From positions 62,001 to 126,000 of the forward strand of contig NZ_PGGC01000005.1 of assembly GCF_002795305.1 (NCBI RefSeq): a stretch of DNA of 64,000 bases, in the 5' to 3' direction. Position 1 is the stretch's first letter, and every line of letters begins with the position of its first letter. Positions 8,848 to 18,374 of this stretch are shown piece after piece. A program made the translations under genes and the position numbers. A model generated the notes under the pieces. The model did not search any database. It was not told where the DNA came from and worked only from the letters and a program-made list of their open reading frames with translations. This DNA comes from Aeromonas cavernicola. GTDB lineage: Bacteria; Pseudomonadota; Gammaproteobacteria; Enterobacterales; Aeromonadaceae.

Positions 8848-8880
8848 CAGTTCAGGAACCCGCCATGGGTTCCTGAACTG
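8848..8880 (+). terminator. Strong hairpin between bamE and the MATE gene
   Basis: A perfect 14-bp stem (CAGTTCAGGAACCC with GGGTTCCTGAACTG) closes a GCCAT loop. Only a weak T-rich stretch (TCCATTATTATCT) follows, so termination efficiency is uncertain. It stands between two convergent genes and could serve bamE, or both. Confidence 0.6.
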
Positions 8881-9011
8881 TCCATTATTATCTGCTACGA
8901 CCCCTTGTGGCTCAGCAATTTGCCGATTTCATATGATGGTGGCCCGTTTAGCTATCGCCGAGGTGTGATAGGGCGCGGCTTCTGTTCCTGTTGTGCTCTG
9001 CTGATACTCCA

Positions 9012-10415
9012 CTAGGGGCTGACTGGGCATGGCGCGGGCAATGGTGACCGACGGTGAGCACCCACATGAGCCGCAGATGCTAAGCTGCGCCACTCTTGCC
9101 ACAGTAACCCGCAGAGCGGCAGGGTGAGCAGAAGCACGGTGGTAGGTTGGGCCAGCAGCACACCATCAAGGCCCCACTGCTGCGGTAGCAGAAAAATGAG
9201 CGGCAGGAGCAGTAGGGTTTTGCTGACCGAGATAAGCAGGGCTTGGCGGGTTCGGGCCATGGCTTGTAACAGTACAATACCAAACATGATGATCCCCTCT
9301 AGGGTAATCGCACTGAGGTTGAGGGTTAAGCTACTGACGGCAGCGGCGAGCAGCTCGCTATCTTGATCCCCGATATAGAGCATGGCGACCTGCTGTGGCA
9401 GCAGTTGGATCACTGCCCACACCAACAGACCGTAAATGAACGTTAAGATAAGCCCCATCTCCATCAGATATTTCAGGTCACGGTGGCGTTGGGCTCCAGC
9501 CGCTTGGCTAATGAGGGGCTGAATCCCAAATGCGAGCCCTTGTAGGATCACGATAAACACGGCCTCGGTGTAACCTGCCACTGTGAATCCGGCCACATCC
9601 ATGAGTGAGCCATAGCTGATCAGCTGGCTGTTATGCAGCATCAACAACAGCCCCAAATTAAATTGTGCGATCAAGCTTGGCAGTCCGTTAAAGAGCAGGC
9701 TTGGCATGGAGGGCAGGTTAGGTGCCATGTCGCGCCAACAGAGGCGTAACCGAGCATATGGGGTAAAAAAGTAGCCAATGCCCACTAGGCTGACGATGCC
9801 TTCTGCCATGAGGGTAGCTTGAGCGCTACCAATTAAGCCCAAACCTAAGGTGGCCACCATCACATAGTTAAGAAGAATATTCAGCACGGCGCCGCTGCTT
9901 ACCAGCACCATGGCCAGTGTGGGTCTGCCATCGTTGCGCAGCAGATAGGGTACCGCCAAGTTGCAGGCCAGCAGCAGGGTGCCCCCGCCAATCCAAGCGA
10001 GATAATCGCTGGCTTGGCGCCAGGTTTCGCTACCCTGTTCAATCCCCAAGATCAGCAGTATGTCAGTGTGGCCATAGTAGAGCAGCACTGGTGCTGTGAT
10101 GCCGAGGCCCAGCAGTAGCCAGAGCGCGTTGACCAGTGCCTGGCGAGCGTGTAGACGGTTTTTTGCGCCTTGTTGAAATGAAATGGCTGTGGCGGCACCC
10201 ATGCTGATCATGGCTGCTAGGCCAATCAGTATCATGATCACCGGATAGACCAAATTGATCCCAGCTAGCCCAGCGGCCCCCACATAATGGCCGACAAAAA
10301 TGCCATCAACTAAGTAGTAAGCGCCGGAGACCAGCATGGCAAGGACTGAGGGGAGGGCATAAGCCCAAAAGCGGCGGGTCATAACCCGCTTACGTCGTTG
10401 AAAATAGTCAGACAT
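9012..10415 (-). CDS. MATE family multidrug/metabolite exporter
   Basis: This 467-residue integral membrane protein has about 12 hydrophobic segments in two internally similar halves, as in the MATE (MatE/NorM/DinF) superfamily. The first helix region (FWAYALPSVLAMLVSGAYYLVDGIFVGH) and the conserved glutamine/glycine-rich AFGIQPLISQAAGA in the second half are typical. Such transporters export cationic drugs or metabolites in exchange for sodium or protons across the inner membrane. A LysR-type regulator gene lies 73 bases upstream on the same strand, so the pair may be co-transcribed and the regulator may control it. The substrate cannot be inferred. Confidence 0.9.
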   Translation of the reverse strand: MSDYFQRRKRVMTRRFWAYALPSVLAMLVSGAYYLVDGIFVGHYVGAAGLAGINLVYPVIMILIGLAAMISMGAATAISFQQGAKNRLHARQALVNALWLLLGLGITAPVLLYYGHTDILLILGIEQGSETWRQASDYLAWIGGGTLLLACNLAVPYLLRNDGRPTLAMVLVSSGAVLNILLNYVMVATLGLGLIGSAQATLMAEGIVSLVGIGYFFTPYARLRLCWRDMAPNLPSMPSLLFNGLPSLIAQFNLGLLLMLHNSQLISYGSLMDVAGFTVAGYTEAVFIVILQGLAFGIQPLISQAAGAQRHRDLKYLMEMGLILTFIYGLLVWAVIQLLPQQVAMLYIGDQDSELLAAAVSSLTLNLSAITLEGIIMFGIVLLQAMARTRQALLISVSKTLLLLPLIFLLPQQWGLDGVLLAQPTTVLLLTLPLCGLLWQEWRSLASAAHVGAHRRSPLPAPCPVSP

Positions 10416-10488
10416 GTCTGCTCTCTTTAGGCGATCACCATTTGAGCGGAGAGTCTAAATTAAGCCACTTTTACTGATAATGAGGCTT

Positions 10489-11445
10489 TTACTTGATGGA
10501 TTGATGAGTATTTTTCATCAATCCAGTGGTTTGATAGCGCGCTTTCAGCATCTCGATCAAGCTGCGTAAGCCACTGCCAAGCTGATGACGGCTGGGATAG
10601 AACAGAGAGAATCCAGCAAATGTTGGGCACCATGGGGTGAGCACGGCCACCAATTTCCCTTCGGTGATTTTGTGGCTCACCTCTTCCTCTAGGCAGTAAG
10701 CCAGCCCAAGCCCAGCCTCTGCGGCCCCCAGATAAAGTGCGGGGGTACTGGTGGTGAGCGGCCCTTTTACCTCGATCTCCAACAGGTTGCCATCAGCCGC
10801 AAAGGCCCAACGATAGTGGTGATGAGGGGTCAGACGATAACCTATACAAGCATGGCGAGTCAGTTCACTCGGGTGTGTTGGTGCGCCATGTTGGGCCAGA
10901 TACGCAGGTGACCCTACCACCAGATAGCGCTGCGCGGGGCCTAATGGCAGGCCGATCATCTCACTGGGCAGTAGATCGCCATAAAACAGCCCTGCATCGT
11001 AGCCACCTTCAATAAGTTGCGGCATCAACTCGTGTTCCACTACCTCGACCTGCATTTTGGGATAACGGCCCAAATAGTCGATCAAGACAGGCGCTAATAA
11101 GGTGTCAATGGCACTGCGTGGCGCACACAGCTTCAATCGTCCTACCGGCTCGTCACTATGGCGGGTCAACTCGCCTAATGCCTCATCGAGTGCAGTCAGG
11201 GTCGGTAAGAGTTGGCTGAGCAGACGTCGCCCAATATCGGTAGGCACCACGGCGCGGGTGCTGCGGTTTAGAAGCCGCACACCTAAGCGATTTTCTAACC
11301 CTTTTAAGCTATGGCTCAATGCAGAAGCGGAGACGCCCAATTCGAGGGCCGCTTTACTAAAACTTTGGTGGCGGGCGACCGCGGCAAACACCGCGAGTTC
11401 GGCGAGATCGGTACGGGTAATAGCCATGTTGAGGTCACAACGCAT
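10489..11445 (-). CDS. LysR family transcriptional regulator
   Basis: This protein of up to 318 residues has an N-terminal winged helix-turn-helix (LAVFAAVARHQSFSKAA, then LGVSASALSHSLKGLE) and a periplasmic-binding-protein-like effector domain, the LysR plan. It resembles the subgroup whose members respond to aromatic or drug-like compounds and often sit beside transporters. Two starts are possible, ATG at 11445 and ATG at 11427 (MAITRTDLAEL). Neither has a good ribosome site, and the shorter form fits the family better. It is upstream of the MATE gene on the same strand rather than divergent, which is less usual for LysR genes. Confidence 0.88.
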   Translation of the reverse strand: MRCDLNMAITRTDLAELAVFAAVARHQSFSKAALELGVSASALSHSLKGLENRLGVRLLNRSTRAVVPTDIGRRLLSQLLPTLTALDEALGELTRHSDEPVGRLKLCAPRSAIDTLLAPVLIDYLGRYPKMQVEVVEHELMPQLIEGGYDAGLFYGDLLPSEMIGLPLGPAQRYLVVGSPAYLAQHGAPTHPSELTRHACIGYRLTPHHHYRWAFAADGNLLEIEVKGPLTTSTPALYLGAAEAGLGLAYCLEEEVSHKITEGKLVAVLTPWCPTFAGFSLFYPSRHQLGSGLRSLIEMLKARYQTTGLMKNTHQSIK

Positions 11446-11952
11446 TTAACAACCGAGGCAGAAGACCCCAAGGGTACGTCAAGAGAATGGGGGGAACAAT
11501 CGATCTATCTGCACACTTTGTTGCCGTTTTGTTGTGTCGGCACGGTGTTGGCACATCAATGAAATTTTATTTGTTAAAAAAATCTCATGCTAAATATTGG
11601 GTTACGTGATCAAATTCAACTAAAAGGCGATCGAAATCAAAAATCAGTTGGTTTTATCAAAAAAACACTGTGATTCGTGGTGGTTCTTCATTAGAGTCTA
11701 TCCATCAAACATGGCCACTGTTTCTTAGTTGTTAACGAAAAAAGCCTGTGCTTTATCAACAGTCGCTGATGCCATTGCATGTTGCTAATGTGTTTCATCT
11801 GTTGATAACAATCGAATTGAACGAGCTGGCTATGAGATGTATAGCCGCCTCAAGCCAAGGATGGGGAGCTTGCTTCCAAGGAGAGGGAGGTGGACCCATC
11901 GGGTCCTATCGACGAGTAAGATTTCCATTTCCCTAGATGACAGGAACTCCTT
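11446..11952. promoter_or_regulatory. AT-rich intergenic region before the LysR gene and sdaC
   Basis: This divergent region of about 500 bases must hold promoters for both flanking genes. A CRP-like half-matching site (CGTGATCAAATTCAAC, 11605-11620; consensus TGTGA-N6-TCACA) is present but imperfect. Close to sdaC there is a short hairpin, GGACCC (11892-11897) with GGGTCC (11901-11906), about 46 bases before the start codon. No gene is seen. Confidence 0.35.
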
Positions 11953-13245
11953 ATGTCTGACATGAATATTGCCGCTGATGGTCGCTTAACCCGCCCCACG
12001 ACCCGGGGTATTAATAAGGCCGACATGGTCTGGATGCTAGGGTTGTACGGCACAGCGATTGGCGCAGGCGTGCTGTTTTTACCGATTAATGCCGGTGTTG
12101 GCGGCTTATGGCCACTGGTTGCTATGTTGTTACTCGCCCTGCCACTGACCTTCTTTGCCCACCGTGGCCTCACTCGCTTTGTACTCTCTGGTGCGACCCG
12201 CGATGGCGACATCACGGATGTTGTTGAAGAGCATTTTGGTAAGACCGCAGGTAAGTTCATTACCCTGCTCTACTTTTTTGCGATTTACCCGATCTTATTG
12301 ATGTATTCCGTGGCGATCACGAACACCGTAGAGAGCCTGATGGTGCATCAACTAGGCATGACTGCACCTCCCCGTGCCATCTTGTCGCTGGTGCTGATCC
12401 TCGGATTAATGGCGATTGTACGCCTTGGTGGACAAGTGATCGTCAAGGCGATGAGTGTGTTGGTGTTTCCATTTGTCTTGACCCTGATGGGGTTAGCGTT
12501 TTACCTAGTTCCGCATTGGAACGGCGCCATTATTAGCGAGGCCCCCGCGCTATCTGATGCCTTCAATGGCGAGTTTATAAAAACGCTGTGGTTGGCTATT
12601 CCCGTGATGGTGTTCTCGTTTAATCACTCACCGATCATCTCCTCCTTCGCAGTTGATAACAAAGGCCGTTATGGGGAGCACGCAGAACCTAAGTGCAGCA
12701 ACATTTTGTTGGGAGCACATGTGATGATGGTGATGACCGTGATGTTCTTTGTCTTCAGCTGCGTGCTTAGCCTCTCGCCTGCTGATTTGGCGGCAGCAAA
12801 GGCGCAGAACATCTCAATCCTCTCTTATTTAGCCAATCACTTCGATAACCCAGTGATTGCCACGGTCGCCCCGTTGATCGCCATGGTGGCCATTAGTAAG
12901 TCCTTTCTCGGACACTACCTAGGGGCGCAAGAGGGAATGAACGGGCTGATGGCCAAAGCGCTGCGCGAGAGAGGAAAAACGGTCGACAGCAAGCAGCTCA
13001 ACAAGGTGACCGCTCTCTTTATGATCTTGACCACTTGGGCTATTGCCACCGTTAACCCAAGTATTTTGGGCATGATTGAAGATCTAGGCGGCCCAATCAT
13101 TGCCATGCTGTTATTCCTGATGCCGATGTATGCCATTGCTAAGGTACCCGCTATGCGCAAATATGCGGGCAATATCAGTAATGGTTTCGTCACCATCATC
13201 GGCTTGATCGCCATGTCTGGGATTATCTACAAGTTGATCGCTTAA
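11953..13245 (+). CDS. sdaC: Serine transporter of the HAAAP family
   Basis: This 430-residue inner-membrane permease closely matches SdaC/TdcC-type proton-coupled serine/threonine transporters (E. coli SdaC is 429 residues). The signature region WMLGLYGTAIGAGVLFLPINAG lies in the first membrane helix, and about 11 hydrophobic segments follow. The conserved FSFNHSPIISSF and SFLGHYLGAQEG stretches are present. A serine dehydratase gene is not adjacent. AGGAACTCCTT precedes the ATG as ribosome site. Expression may be linked to carbon status through the imperfect CRP-like site upstream. Confidence 0.92.
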   Translation: MSDMNIAADGRLTRPTTRGINKADMVWMLGLYGTAIGAGVLFLPINAGVGGLWPLVAMLLLALPLTFFAHRGLTRFVLSGATRDGDITDVVEEHFGKTAGKFITLLYFFAIYPILLMYSVAITNTVESLMVHQLGMTAPPRAILSLVLILGLMAIVRLGGQVIVKAMSVLVFPFVLTLMGLAFYLVPHWNGAIISEAPALSDAFNGEFIKTLWLAIPVMVFSFNHSPIISSFAVDNKGRYGEHAEPKCSNILLGAHVMMVMTVMFFVFSCVLSLSPADLAAAKAQNISILSYLANHFDNPVIATVAPLIAMVAISKSFLGHYLGAQEGMNGLMAKALRERGKTVDSKQLNKVTALFMILTTWAIATVNPSILGMIEDLGGPIIAMLLFLMPMYAIAKVPAMRKYAGNISNGFVTIIGLIAMSGIIYKLIA

Positions 13246-13305
13246 TAGGTCACTTAGGTAAAGAGCACTTGCGTCTGTTGGCTAAGTGAAGAGATCAATA
13301 AAAAA

Positions 13306-13336
13306 ACCTCCCAGAATCGGCTCTGGGAGGTTTTTT
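13306..13336. terminator. Bidirectional rho-independent terminator
   Basis: ACCTCCCAGA (13306-13315) pairs perfectly with TCTGGGAGGT (13322-13331), with an A run before and a six-T run after. It lies between the convergent sdaC and glk genes and has the signals to stop transcription from both sides. Confidence 0.92.
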
Positions 13337-13395
13337 ATTACGCGGTAAAAGTGCGTTGCAGCTGAGCAATGCACAGCCCTGACGCAAAACGTATG

Positions 13396-14364
13396 TTAAA
13401 TCGTGAAGCCCATCGATTGGCGTAGGTAGGCACCAGCGCCAAGCAGGCCTGGATTGTGGTGAGTGATGAGGAATACTGGGATCTCTTTTAAGTAGCTGTT
13501 GAAGCGCCCTTTATCTTCAAAAGCCACTCGAAAACCGGAGTTGACAAAAAACGCCTGAAAACGAGGCACAATACCTCCCGCAATATAGACGCCACCAAAC
13601 GTGCCTAGATTCAGGGCCAAGTTGCCCGCAAAGCGGCCCATCAGTACGCAAAATAAGCTGAGGGTGCGGCGGCAATCGAGGCAGGTACTAGAAACGGCGC
13701 GCTCGGTGATCTCTTTGGGCGCTAATGGTTCAGGCTCTCTCCCATCAGCCTTGACCAAGCCACGATATAGGTTGACTAAGCCTGGACCGGATAGGAAGCG
13801 CTCGGCTGACACATGCCCCAGCTCGCTACGCATAACCTGTAAAATGGCATCTTCCTCGGCGTTGTTGGCAGCAAAGTCCACGTGCCCACCTTCACCAGGC
13901 AGACTTAGCCACCGCGCACCCGTGTTGACTAAGTGCGCTACGCCTAACCCTGTCCCAGCACCATAAATAGCGATCGGTTTACCTGCAAGCGGGGCGCTGC
14001 CACCGAGTTGGAGACGGTCGCTATCGGTCAGCATGGGGACCGCCATCGAGACTGCGGTAAAGTCGTTAATAACTTGCAGTTGGGTCAGCCCGAGATTGCG
14101 CTGCATTTCGCTGATTGAGAATGCCCAGCTGTGGTTGGTCATTGTGACATGGTCCCCATTAATAGGGCAGGCGATCGCAATGCAGGCGTTATCCACCGCC
14201 ACCTGATAGTGGTTCAAATAGAGGCTTACGACAGCCTCAAGCGAGGGGTGCTCCAGCCCGCTATAGGTGTGGATATGGGAAAGTGCACCTGTGGCTAACT
14301 CACACAACGCCAGCCGGGCGTTGGTTCCGCCGACATCGCCGACTAGGGCATGGGTGTATTTCAT
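13396..14364 (-). CDS. glk: Glucokinase
   Basis: Glk phosphorylates glucose to glucose 6-phosphate with ATP in the cytosol. The 322-codon frame matches the 321-residue E. coli enzyme. It has the N-terminal phosphate-binding loop [21 protein letters not shown], the glucose-site region NHSWAFS and [15 protein letters not shown], and GEGGHVDFA. The start at 14364 is chosen over an in-frame ATG at 14409 because GAAGGAG lies 6 bases upstream and the protein then begins at the family N-terminus. It is divergent from hexR, whose product is a known regulator of central carbohydrate genes in this group. Confidence 0.95.
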   Translation of the reverse strand: MKYTHALVGDVGGTNARLALCELATGALSHIHTYSGLEHPSLEAVVSLYLNHYQVAVDNACIAIACPINGDHVTMTNHSWAFSISEMQRNLGLTQLQVINDFTAVSMAVPMLTDSDRLQLGGSAPLAGKPIAIYGAGTGLGVAHLVNTGARWLSLPGEGGHVDFAANNAEEDAILQVMRSELGHVSAERFLSGPGLVNLYRGLVKADGREPEPLAPKEITERAVSSTCLDCRRTLSLFCVLMGRFAGNLALNLGTFGGVYIAGGIVPRFQAFFVNSGFRVAFEDKGRFNSYLKEIPVFLITHHNPGLLGAGAYLRQSMGFTI

Positions 14365-14704
14365 AACAGCTCCTTCGTTACAAGGGGGCAACTCACATTG
14401 CCCTGACATTATTATTTATGGCCGATTCTACCCGAGCGAGCAGACGTGAACTTGTTGGCACAATACAAACGTGCGCGTGCTCACAAAGTTGTTTTTTTAC
14501 AACATTTGTAAGCGATTTCATGGTGTAGTGACGTTTTGTAACAAGGAGTAAGAAATAATTAGACATGAGTCATATTTTACATGGCGGACGTTAGTGACGG
14601 TAAATGCTTGTCTTGTATAGTCACTAGGTAAACTGGAAACCTGCTTAGTAGTAAATTCAGTGCAAAGATACTGAAGCTAAATTACAAGATACCTGGTGGT
14701 AATG
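14365..14704. promoter_or_regulatory. Divergent glk-hexR control region with palindromes
   Basis: The region is AT-rich and holds both promoters. A perfect palindrome, TTACAA-CAT-TTGTAA (14497-14511), lies about 135 bases from the glk start. Closer to hexR two related AT-rich boxes occur (GTAGTAAATT around 14648 and GCTAAATTACA around 14676). HexR recognises AT-rich inverted repeats built from TGTAA/TTACA elements, so these are candidate operators, but none is a full match to the consensus I know. A -10-like TATAGT is at 14616. Confidence 0.4.
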
Positions 14705-15559
14705 ATGAATACCCTTGATAAAATTACAAATAACTTGGAAAGTTTCAGTAAGTCAGAGCGCAAGGTGGCTGAAGTTATTCTTGCTTCTCCGCAAACTGCG
14801 ATCCACTCCAGCATTGCTGCTTTAGCTAAAATGGCAGATGTGAGCGAACCAACCGTGAATCGCTTTTGCCGTCGCCTCGATACTAAAGGCTTTCCTGATT
14901 TTAAATTGCACTTGGCCCAAAGTTTGGCCAACGGCACCCCTTACGTTAATCGCCATGTCGAGGCCGAGGATGGCCCTGAAATCTACACAGCTAAGATTTT
15001 CGAATCGACCATGGCTTGTCTTGATGCGGCTAAAAACAGCCTAGATATCTCCGCGATCAATCGCGGTGTCGATATTCTGACCCAGTCCAAGAAAATCAGT
15101 TTTTTTGGCTTAGGTGCTTCATCTGCCGTCGCGCGTGATGCTCAAAATAAGTTCTTTCGCTTTAATATCCCCGTTGTGAGTTTCGACGACATCGTCATGA
15201 TGCGGATGAGCTGTATTAACAGCAGTGAAGGGGATGTGGTGGTGTTAATTTCCCACACTGGGAGGACTAAAGCCCTAGTTGAAATTGCTGCACTGGCCCG
15301 TGAAAACGATGCCACTGTGATCGGTATGACAGCCAAAGATTCGCCGTTGGCACGTGAATGCAGTCTCGTTCTCTCGATGGATGTGCCGGAAGACACCGAT
15401 GTTTACATGCCGATGGCTTCCCGGATTGCTCAACTCGTTCTAGTCGATGTATTAGCGACGGGATTTACTCTGCGTCGTGGTATGCGGTTTCGTGAAAATT
15501 TGAAGAAAGTCAAAGAAGGGTTGCGAGAGTCTCGGTTTGATACTCCCCATTCTGTCTGA
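14705..15559 (+). CDS. hexR: HexR, RpiR-family regulator of central carbohydrate metabolism
   Basis: The protein has an N-terminal RpiR helix-turn-helix (LAKMADVSEPTVNRFCRRL) and a C-terminal SIS sugar-phosphate domain (FFGLGASSAVARDAQNKF and VLISHTGRTKALVEIA). HexR proteins bind 2-keto-3-deoxy-6-phosphogluconate and control Entner-Doudoroff, glycolytic and related genes. The N-terminus is nearly identical to known HexR (SKSERKVAEVILASPQTAIHSSIA). Possible starts are GTG 14696, ATG 14702 and ATG 14705. The last gives the familiar MNTL start, with GGTGG five bases upstream. Divergent glk and downstream pykA are typical HexR neighbours and likely targets. Confidence 0.93.
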   Translation: MNTLDKITNNLESFSKSERKVAEVILASPQTAIHSSIAALAKMADVSEPTVNRFCRRLDTKGFPDFKLHLAQSLANGTPYVNRHVEAEDGPEIYTAKIFESTMACLDAAKNSLDISAINRGVDILTQSKKISFFGLGASSAVARDAQNKFFRFNIPVVSFDDIVMMRMSCINSSEGDVVVLISHTGRTKALVEIAALARENDATVIGMTAKDSPLARECSLVLSMDVPEDTDVYMPMASRIAQLVLVDVLATGFTLRRGMRFRENLKKVKEGLRESRFDTPHSV

Positions 15560-15717
15560 TGATGCCGGTGGAGTCCCCCATGGTCTATGAGTTCCTCCTT
15601 TGGTGTAGTATCGTCATTTGGTAACAAACACAACCCAGATGGTTTGCAAGCGAGGCGATGAGCCACCTGTGATGGGACAGAATCTCAAGTCATATCAACT
15701 TCATATTGGAGTCTTTC

Positions 15718-17157
15718 ATGCCTAGACGTACAAAGATTGTAACCACACTCGGTCCGGCCACCGACCGCGAAGGGATCCTCGAAGGGATCATCCGCGCCGG
15801 GGCCGACATGGTGCGGATGAACTTCTCTCACGGCACTGCTGAAGACCACATCCTGCGCGCCAATCAGGTGCGTGACATTGCTGCCAAGCTTGGCCGTCAT
15901 GTCGCCATCATGGGTGACCTGCAAGGCCCGAAAATCCGCGTCTCCACGTTCAAGGATGGAAAAATCTATCTGGCCATTGGTGACAAGTTCATTCTCGACG
16001 CGGCACTCGGCAAGGGGGAAGGGTGTCAGGAACAGGTCGGTATCGACTACAAGAGCTTGCCAGACGATGTGGTACAGGGCGACATCCTGCTGCTGGACGA
16101 TGGCCGTGTGCAGCTGAAGGTCGAGCAGGTTGAAGGTTCCCGCATTCATACCACGGTGACCGTGGCCGGGCCGCTCTCCAACAACAAGGGCATCAACAAG
16201 AAAGGGGGCGGTCTCTCCGCTCCGGCTCTGACCGAGAAAGACAAGGAAGACATCAAGACCGCTGCCCGCATGAATGTGGACTATCTGGCTGTCTCCTTCC
16301 CGCGCTGTGGCGATGATCTGCGTTACGCCCGCGAGCTGGCCCGCGAAGCCGGTTCCAATGCCAAGATCGTGGCCAAAGTTGAGCGTGCCGAAACCGTCGC
16401 CACCGATGAGGCGATGGAAGACATCATCCTCGGTTCCGATGCCGTCATGGTCGCTCGTGGCGACCTCGGTGTTGAGATCGGTGACCCCGAGCTGGTTGGC
16501 GTACAGAAGAAGCTGATCCGCCACTCCCGTCGGCTGAACCGCGTGGTGATTACCGCGACCCAGATGATGGAGTCGATGATCAACGCACCACTGCCGACCC
16601 GCGCCGAAGTGATGGACGTCGCCAACGCGGTGCTGGACGGTACCGATGCGGTGATGCTCTCTGCCGAAACGGCTGCCGGTCAGTTCCCCATCGAGACTGT
16701 GACCTCCATGGCGAGCGTCTGCGTCGGTGCCGAGAAGCACCCGAGTCTGAACGTCTCCAATCACCGCATGAGCTACACCTTCACCTCAGTGGAAGAGGCG
16801 GTGGCGATGTCCACTATGTATGCGGCCAACCACCTAGAAGGGGTCAAGGCAATCGTGGCGCTGACTGAATCGGGGACCACTCCACTGCTAATGTCTCGTA
16901 TCAGTTCCGGTCTGCCGATCTTCGCTATGTCTCCCCACAACAAGACCCTAGCATGGACCAACCTCTATCGTGGCGTTACGCCAGTGCTGTTCGATGGCGA
17001 TGAGACCAAGCCGGTCTATGAAGTGTGCCGTGATGCGCTGGCCGTGCTCAAGGAAAAGGGGCTGCTGCAAAGTGGCGACATGGTGCTGCTCACCCACGGT
17101 GACAAGATGGAGACCGTCGGTAGTACCAACACCTGCAAGGTGATGATGGTCGAATAA
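15718..17157 (+). CDS. pykA: Pyruvate kinase (PykA type)
   Basis: This enzyme transfers phosphate from phosphoenolpyruvate to ADP, giving pyruvate and ATP. The 479-residue product matches E. coli PykA (480). Visible landmarks are [35 protein letters not shown], the B-domain DDGRVQLKV, the active-site [12 protein letters not shown] and the metal/catalytic segment TATQMMESM, ending in VGSTNT. The start at 15718 has GGAG 8 bases upstream. An in-frame ATG at 15706 would add four residues. Codon use is more GC-rich and biased than in the neighbouring flagellar genes, as expected for a highly expressed gene. HexR is encoded directly upstream. Confidence 0.97.
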   Translation: MPRRTKIVTTLGPATDREGILEGIIRAGADMVRMNFSHGTAEDHILRANQVRDIAAKLGRHVAIMGDLQGPKIRVSTFKDGKIYLAIGDKFILDAALGKGEGCQEQVGIDYKSLPDDVVQGDILLLDDGRVQLKVEQVEGSRIHTTVTVAGPLSNNKGINKKGGGLSAPALTEKDKEDIKTAARMNVDYLAVSFPRCGDDLRYARELAREAGSNAKIVAKVERAETVATDEAMEDIILGSDAVMVARGDLGVEIGDPELVGVQKKLIRHSRRLNRVVITATQMMESMINAPLPTRAEVMDVANAVLDGTDAVMLSAETAAGQFPIETVTSMASVCVGAEKHPSLNVSNHRMSYTFTSVEEAVAMSTMYAANHLEGVKAIVALTESGTTPLLMSRISSGLPIFAMSPHNKTLAWTNLYRGVTPVLFDGDETKPVYEVCRDALAVLKEKGLLQSGDMVLLTHGDKMETVGSTNTCKVMMVE

Positions 17158-17184
17158 GTAGGCCTGTTGTCACACTGATCTGCA

Positions 17185-17215
17185 AGGCTGTTCGTCTCTG
17201 ACGAGCAGCCTTTTT
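17185..17215 (+). terminator. Rho-independent terminator of pykA
   Basis: AGGCTG-T-TCGTC pairs with GACGA-G-CAGCCT around a TCT loop, with one T-G wobble, followed by five Ts (17211-17215). It starts 28 bases after the pykA stop codon. Confidence 0.88.
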
Positions 17216-17360
17216 GCTATCTACAGTTGGTCATACGCAGACTCAATGATTGCTTAATCTGGCACCCATTCTGATAATGCGAAGTGACCGACTCTGGGTG
17301 GTCGGTGTTTGCTTTGCTCACCAGACCACCTCTGACACTCGGCAATGAGGGAGTGAAAAG

Positions 17361-18146
17361 ATGAACAAGCGTAACTGGTTACTGGCGCTATCACTGATGT
17401 TGGTGTTGTCGCCCAGCCATGCCGATTGGGAGAAATTGAAGGCTGCGGCCTCTGACCTAGGTACCGCGGTGAGCGAGACCGGCAAGGAGGTCTGGCAGGA
17501 CGTCAGCGATTTCTCCCAAAAGAGTTGGGCATCGATCTCTGCGTGGGGTGAAAATGCGTTCAACACCGCGGGTGTCTGGACCGACAAGAGTATCGCGACC
17601 GGTAAGGGGTGGCTTAAGGTTGCCGACAAGAAGCTCGATGAAATGTTGGAGCCCAAGACCCCGCAAGAGGCACGGCTAGCCCTCAATACCATGGCCGATA
17701 CAGCACTGGTGCGGTTGTTCAATGAGCAGCCTTCAGCCAAGTTGTTGTTTGACAATGCGTATGGCTATGCGGTGTTCGATTCGCGTAAGTTCTCCTTGAT
17801 GCTCCATACCAATCAGGGGGCAGGGGTGGCGGTCAATCGTAAAAACGGCAAGCACACTTACATGAAGATGTTTGGTGCGGGTCTGGCTGCTGGGATTGGC
17901 GGTAAGTTCTATCAGCAGGTGATCCTGTTTGAGGACAAGACTAGATTTGATGCCTTTGTCAGCAAAGGGTGGGAGGCCACTTCCGAGATGGGGGTGGTGG
18001 CAGGTAAGGAGAGCGCCGAGCTGACCGCTAAGTACAATGGCGGTATGGCGATTTATCAAATTGGTGAGAAGGGACTGCTATTCGATGCCAATCTTTCGGG
18101 CTCTAAATATTGGGCCGATGATGACCTGAACCAATCAAACCAGTAG
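17361..18146 (+). CDS. SYLF-domain (YSC84-like) secreted protein
   Basis: This 261-residue protein has a signal peptide (MNKRNWLLALSLMLVLSPSHA) and an N-terminal helical part rich in alternating Trp and charged residues (residues 22-90). A C-terminal SYLF/Ysc84-like domain shows AYGYAVFDS, QGAGVAVNRKNGKHTYMKMFGAGLAAGIGGK and the closing KGLLFDANLSGSKY. SYLF domains bind membrane lipids in eukaryotic members. The bacterial periplasmic proteins are not characterised as far as I know. It lies between pykA and fliE with its own gaps on both sides, so it is probably a separate transcript. Confidence 0.85.
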   Translation: MNKRNWLLALSLMLVLSPSHADWEKLKAAASDLGTAVSETGKEVWQDVSDFSQKSWASISAWGENAFNTAGVWTDKSIATGKGWLKVADKKLDEMLEPKTPQEARLALNTMADTALVRLFNEQPSAKLLFDNAYGYAVFDSRKFSLMLHTNQGAGVAVNRKNGKHTYMKMFGAGLAAGIGGKFYQQVILFEDKTRFDAFVSKGWEATSEMGVVAGKESAELTAKYNGGMAIYQIGEKGLLFDANLSGSKYWADDDLNQSNQ

Positions 18147-18270
18147 TTTCCCTACGTGATGGTATGTGATGGCTTAACCTGATCCGTTAGCTCGGTTGCG
18201 GTTAAGCCAACTGTCAGCAATGCTCTTTTGGGGCATGCCATTGACCTTGTGGTTCCTTCCCATTGTTTGA

Positions 18271-18284
18271 GTTTCAATTGAAAC
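18271..18284. promoter_or_regulatory. Perfect palindrome upstream of the fliE promoter
   Basis: GTTTCAATTGAAAC is a perfect 14-bp palindrome, 34 bases upstream of the sigma-54 -24 element. That is a suitable place for an enhancer-binding protein of the FlrA/FleQ or FlrC type. It only loosely resembles the FleQ consensus, so the regulator is not identified. Confidence 0.5.
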
Positions 18285-18318
18285 AAAAAGTGGCTACGCA
18301 GCAACATATGCAATGTTT

Positions 18319-18333
18319 TGGCATTCTAATTGC
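18319..18333 (+). promoter_or_regulatory. Sigma-54 promoter of the fliE operon
   Basis: TGGCAT (18319-18324), five bases, then TTGC (18330-18333) gives the invariant GG and GC exactly ten bases apart, as in the sigma-54 consensus TGGCAC-N5-TTGC. It lies 42 bases upstream of fliE. In Vibrio and Aeromonas the fliE operon is sigma-54 dependent, in agreement with this site. Confidence 0.85.
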
Positions 18334-18374
18334 TTACTGTTGACCAGCGTCAATGAATTGTCGGGGGATCAAAT

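Noticed and set aside
11605-11620. CRP site before sdaC
   Set aside because: Only about seven of ten core positions match and it is more than 300 bases from the gene, so it is not claimed as a site.
15685-16764. Long 359-codon open frame antisense to pykA
   Set aside because: It mirrors the strongly biased codons of pykA and has no family signature or ribosome site of its own.
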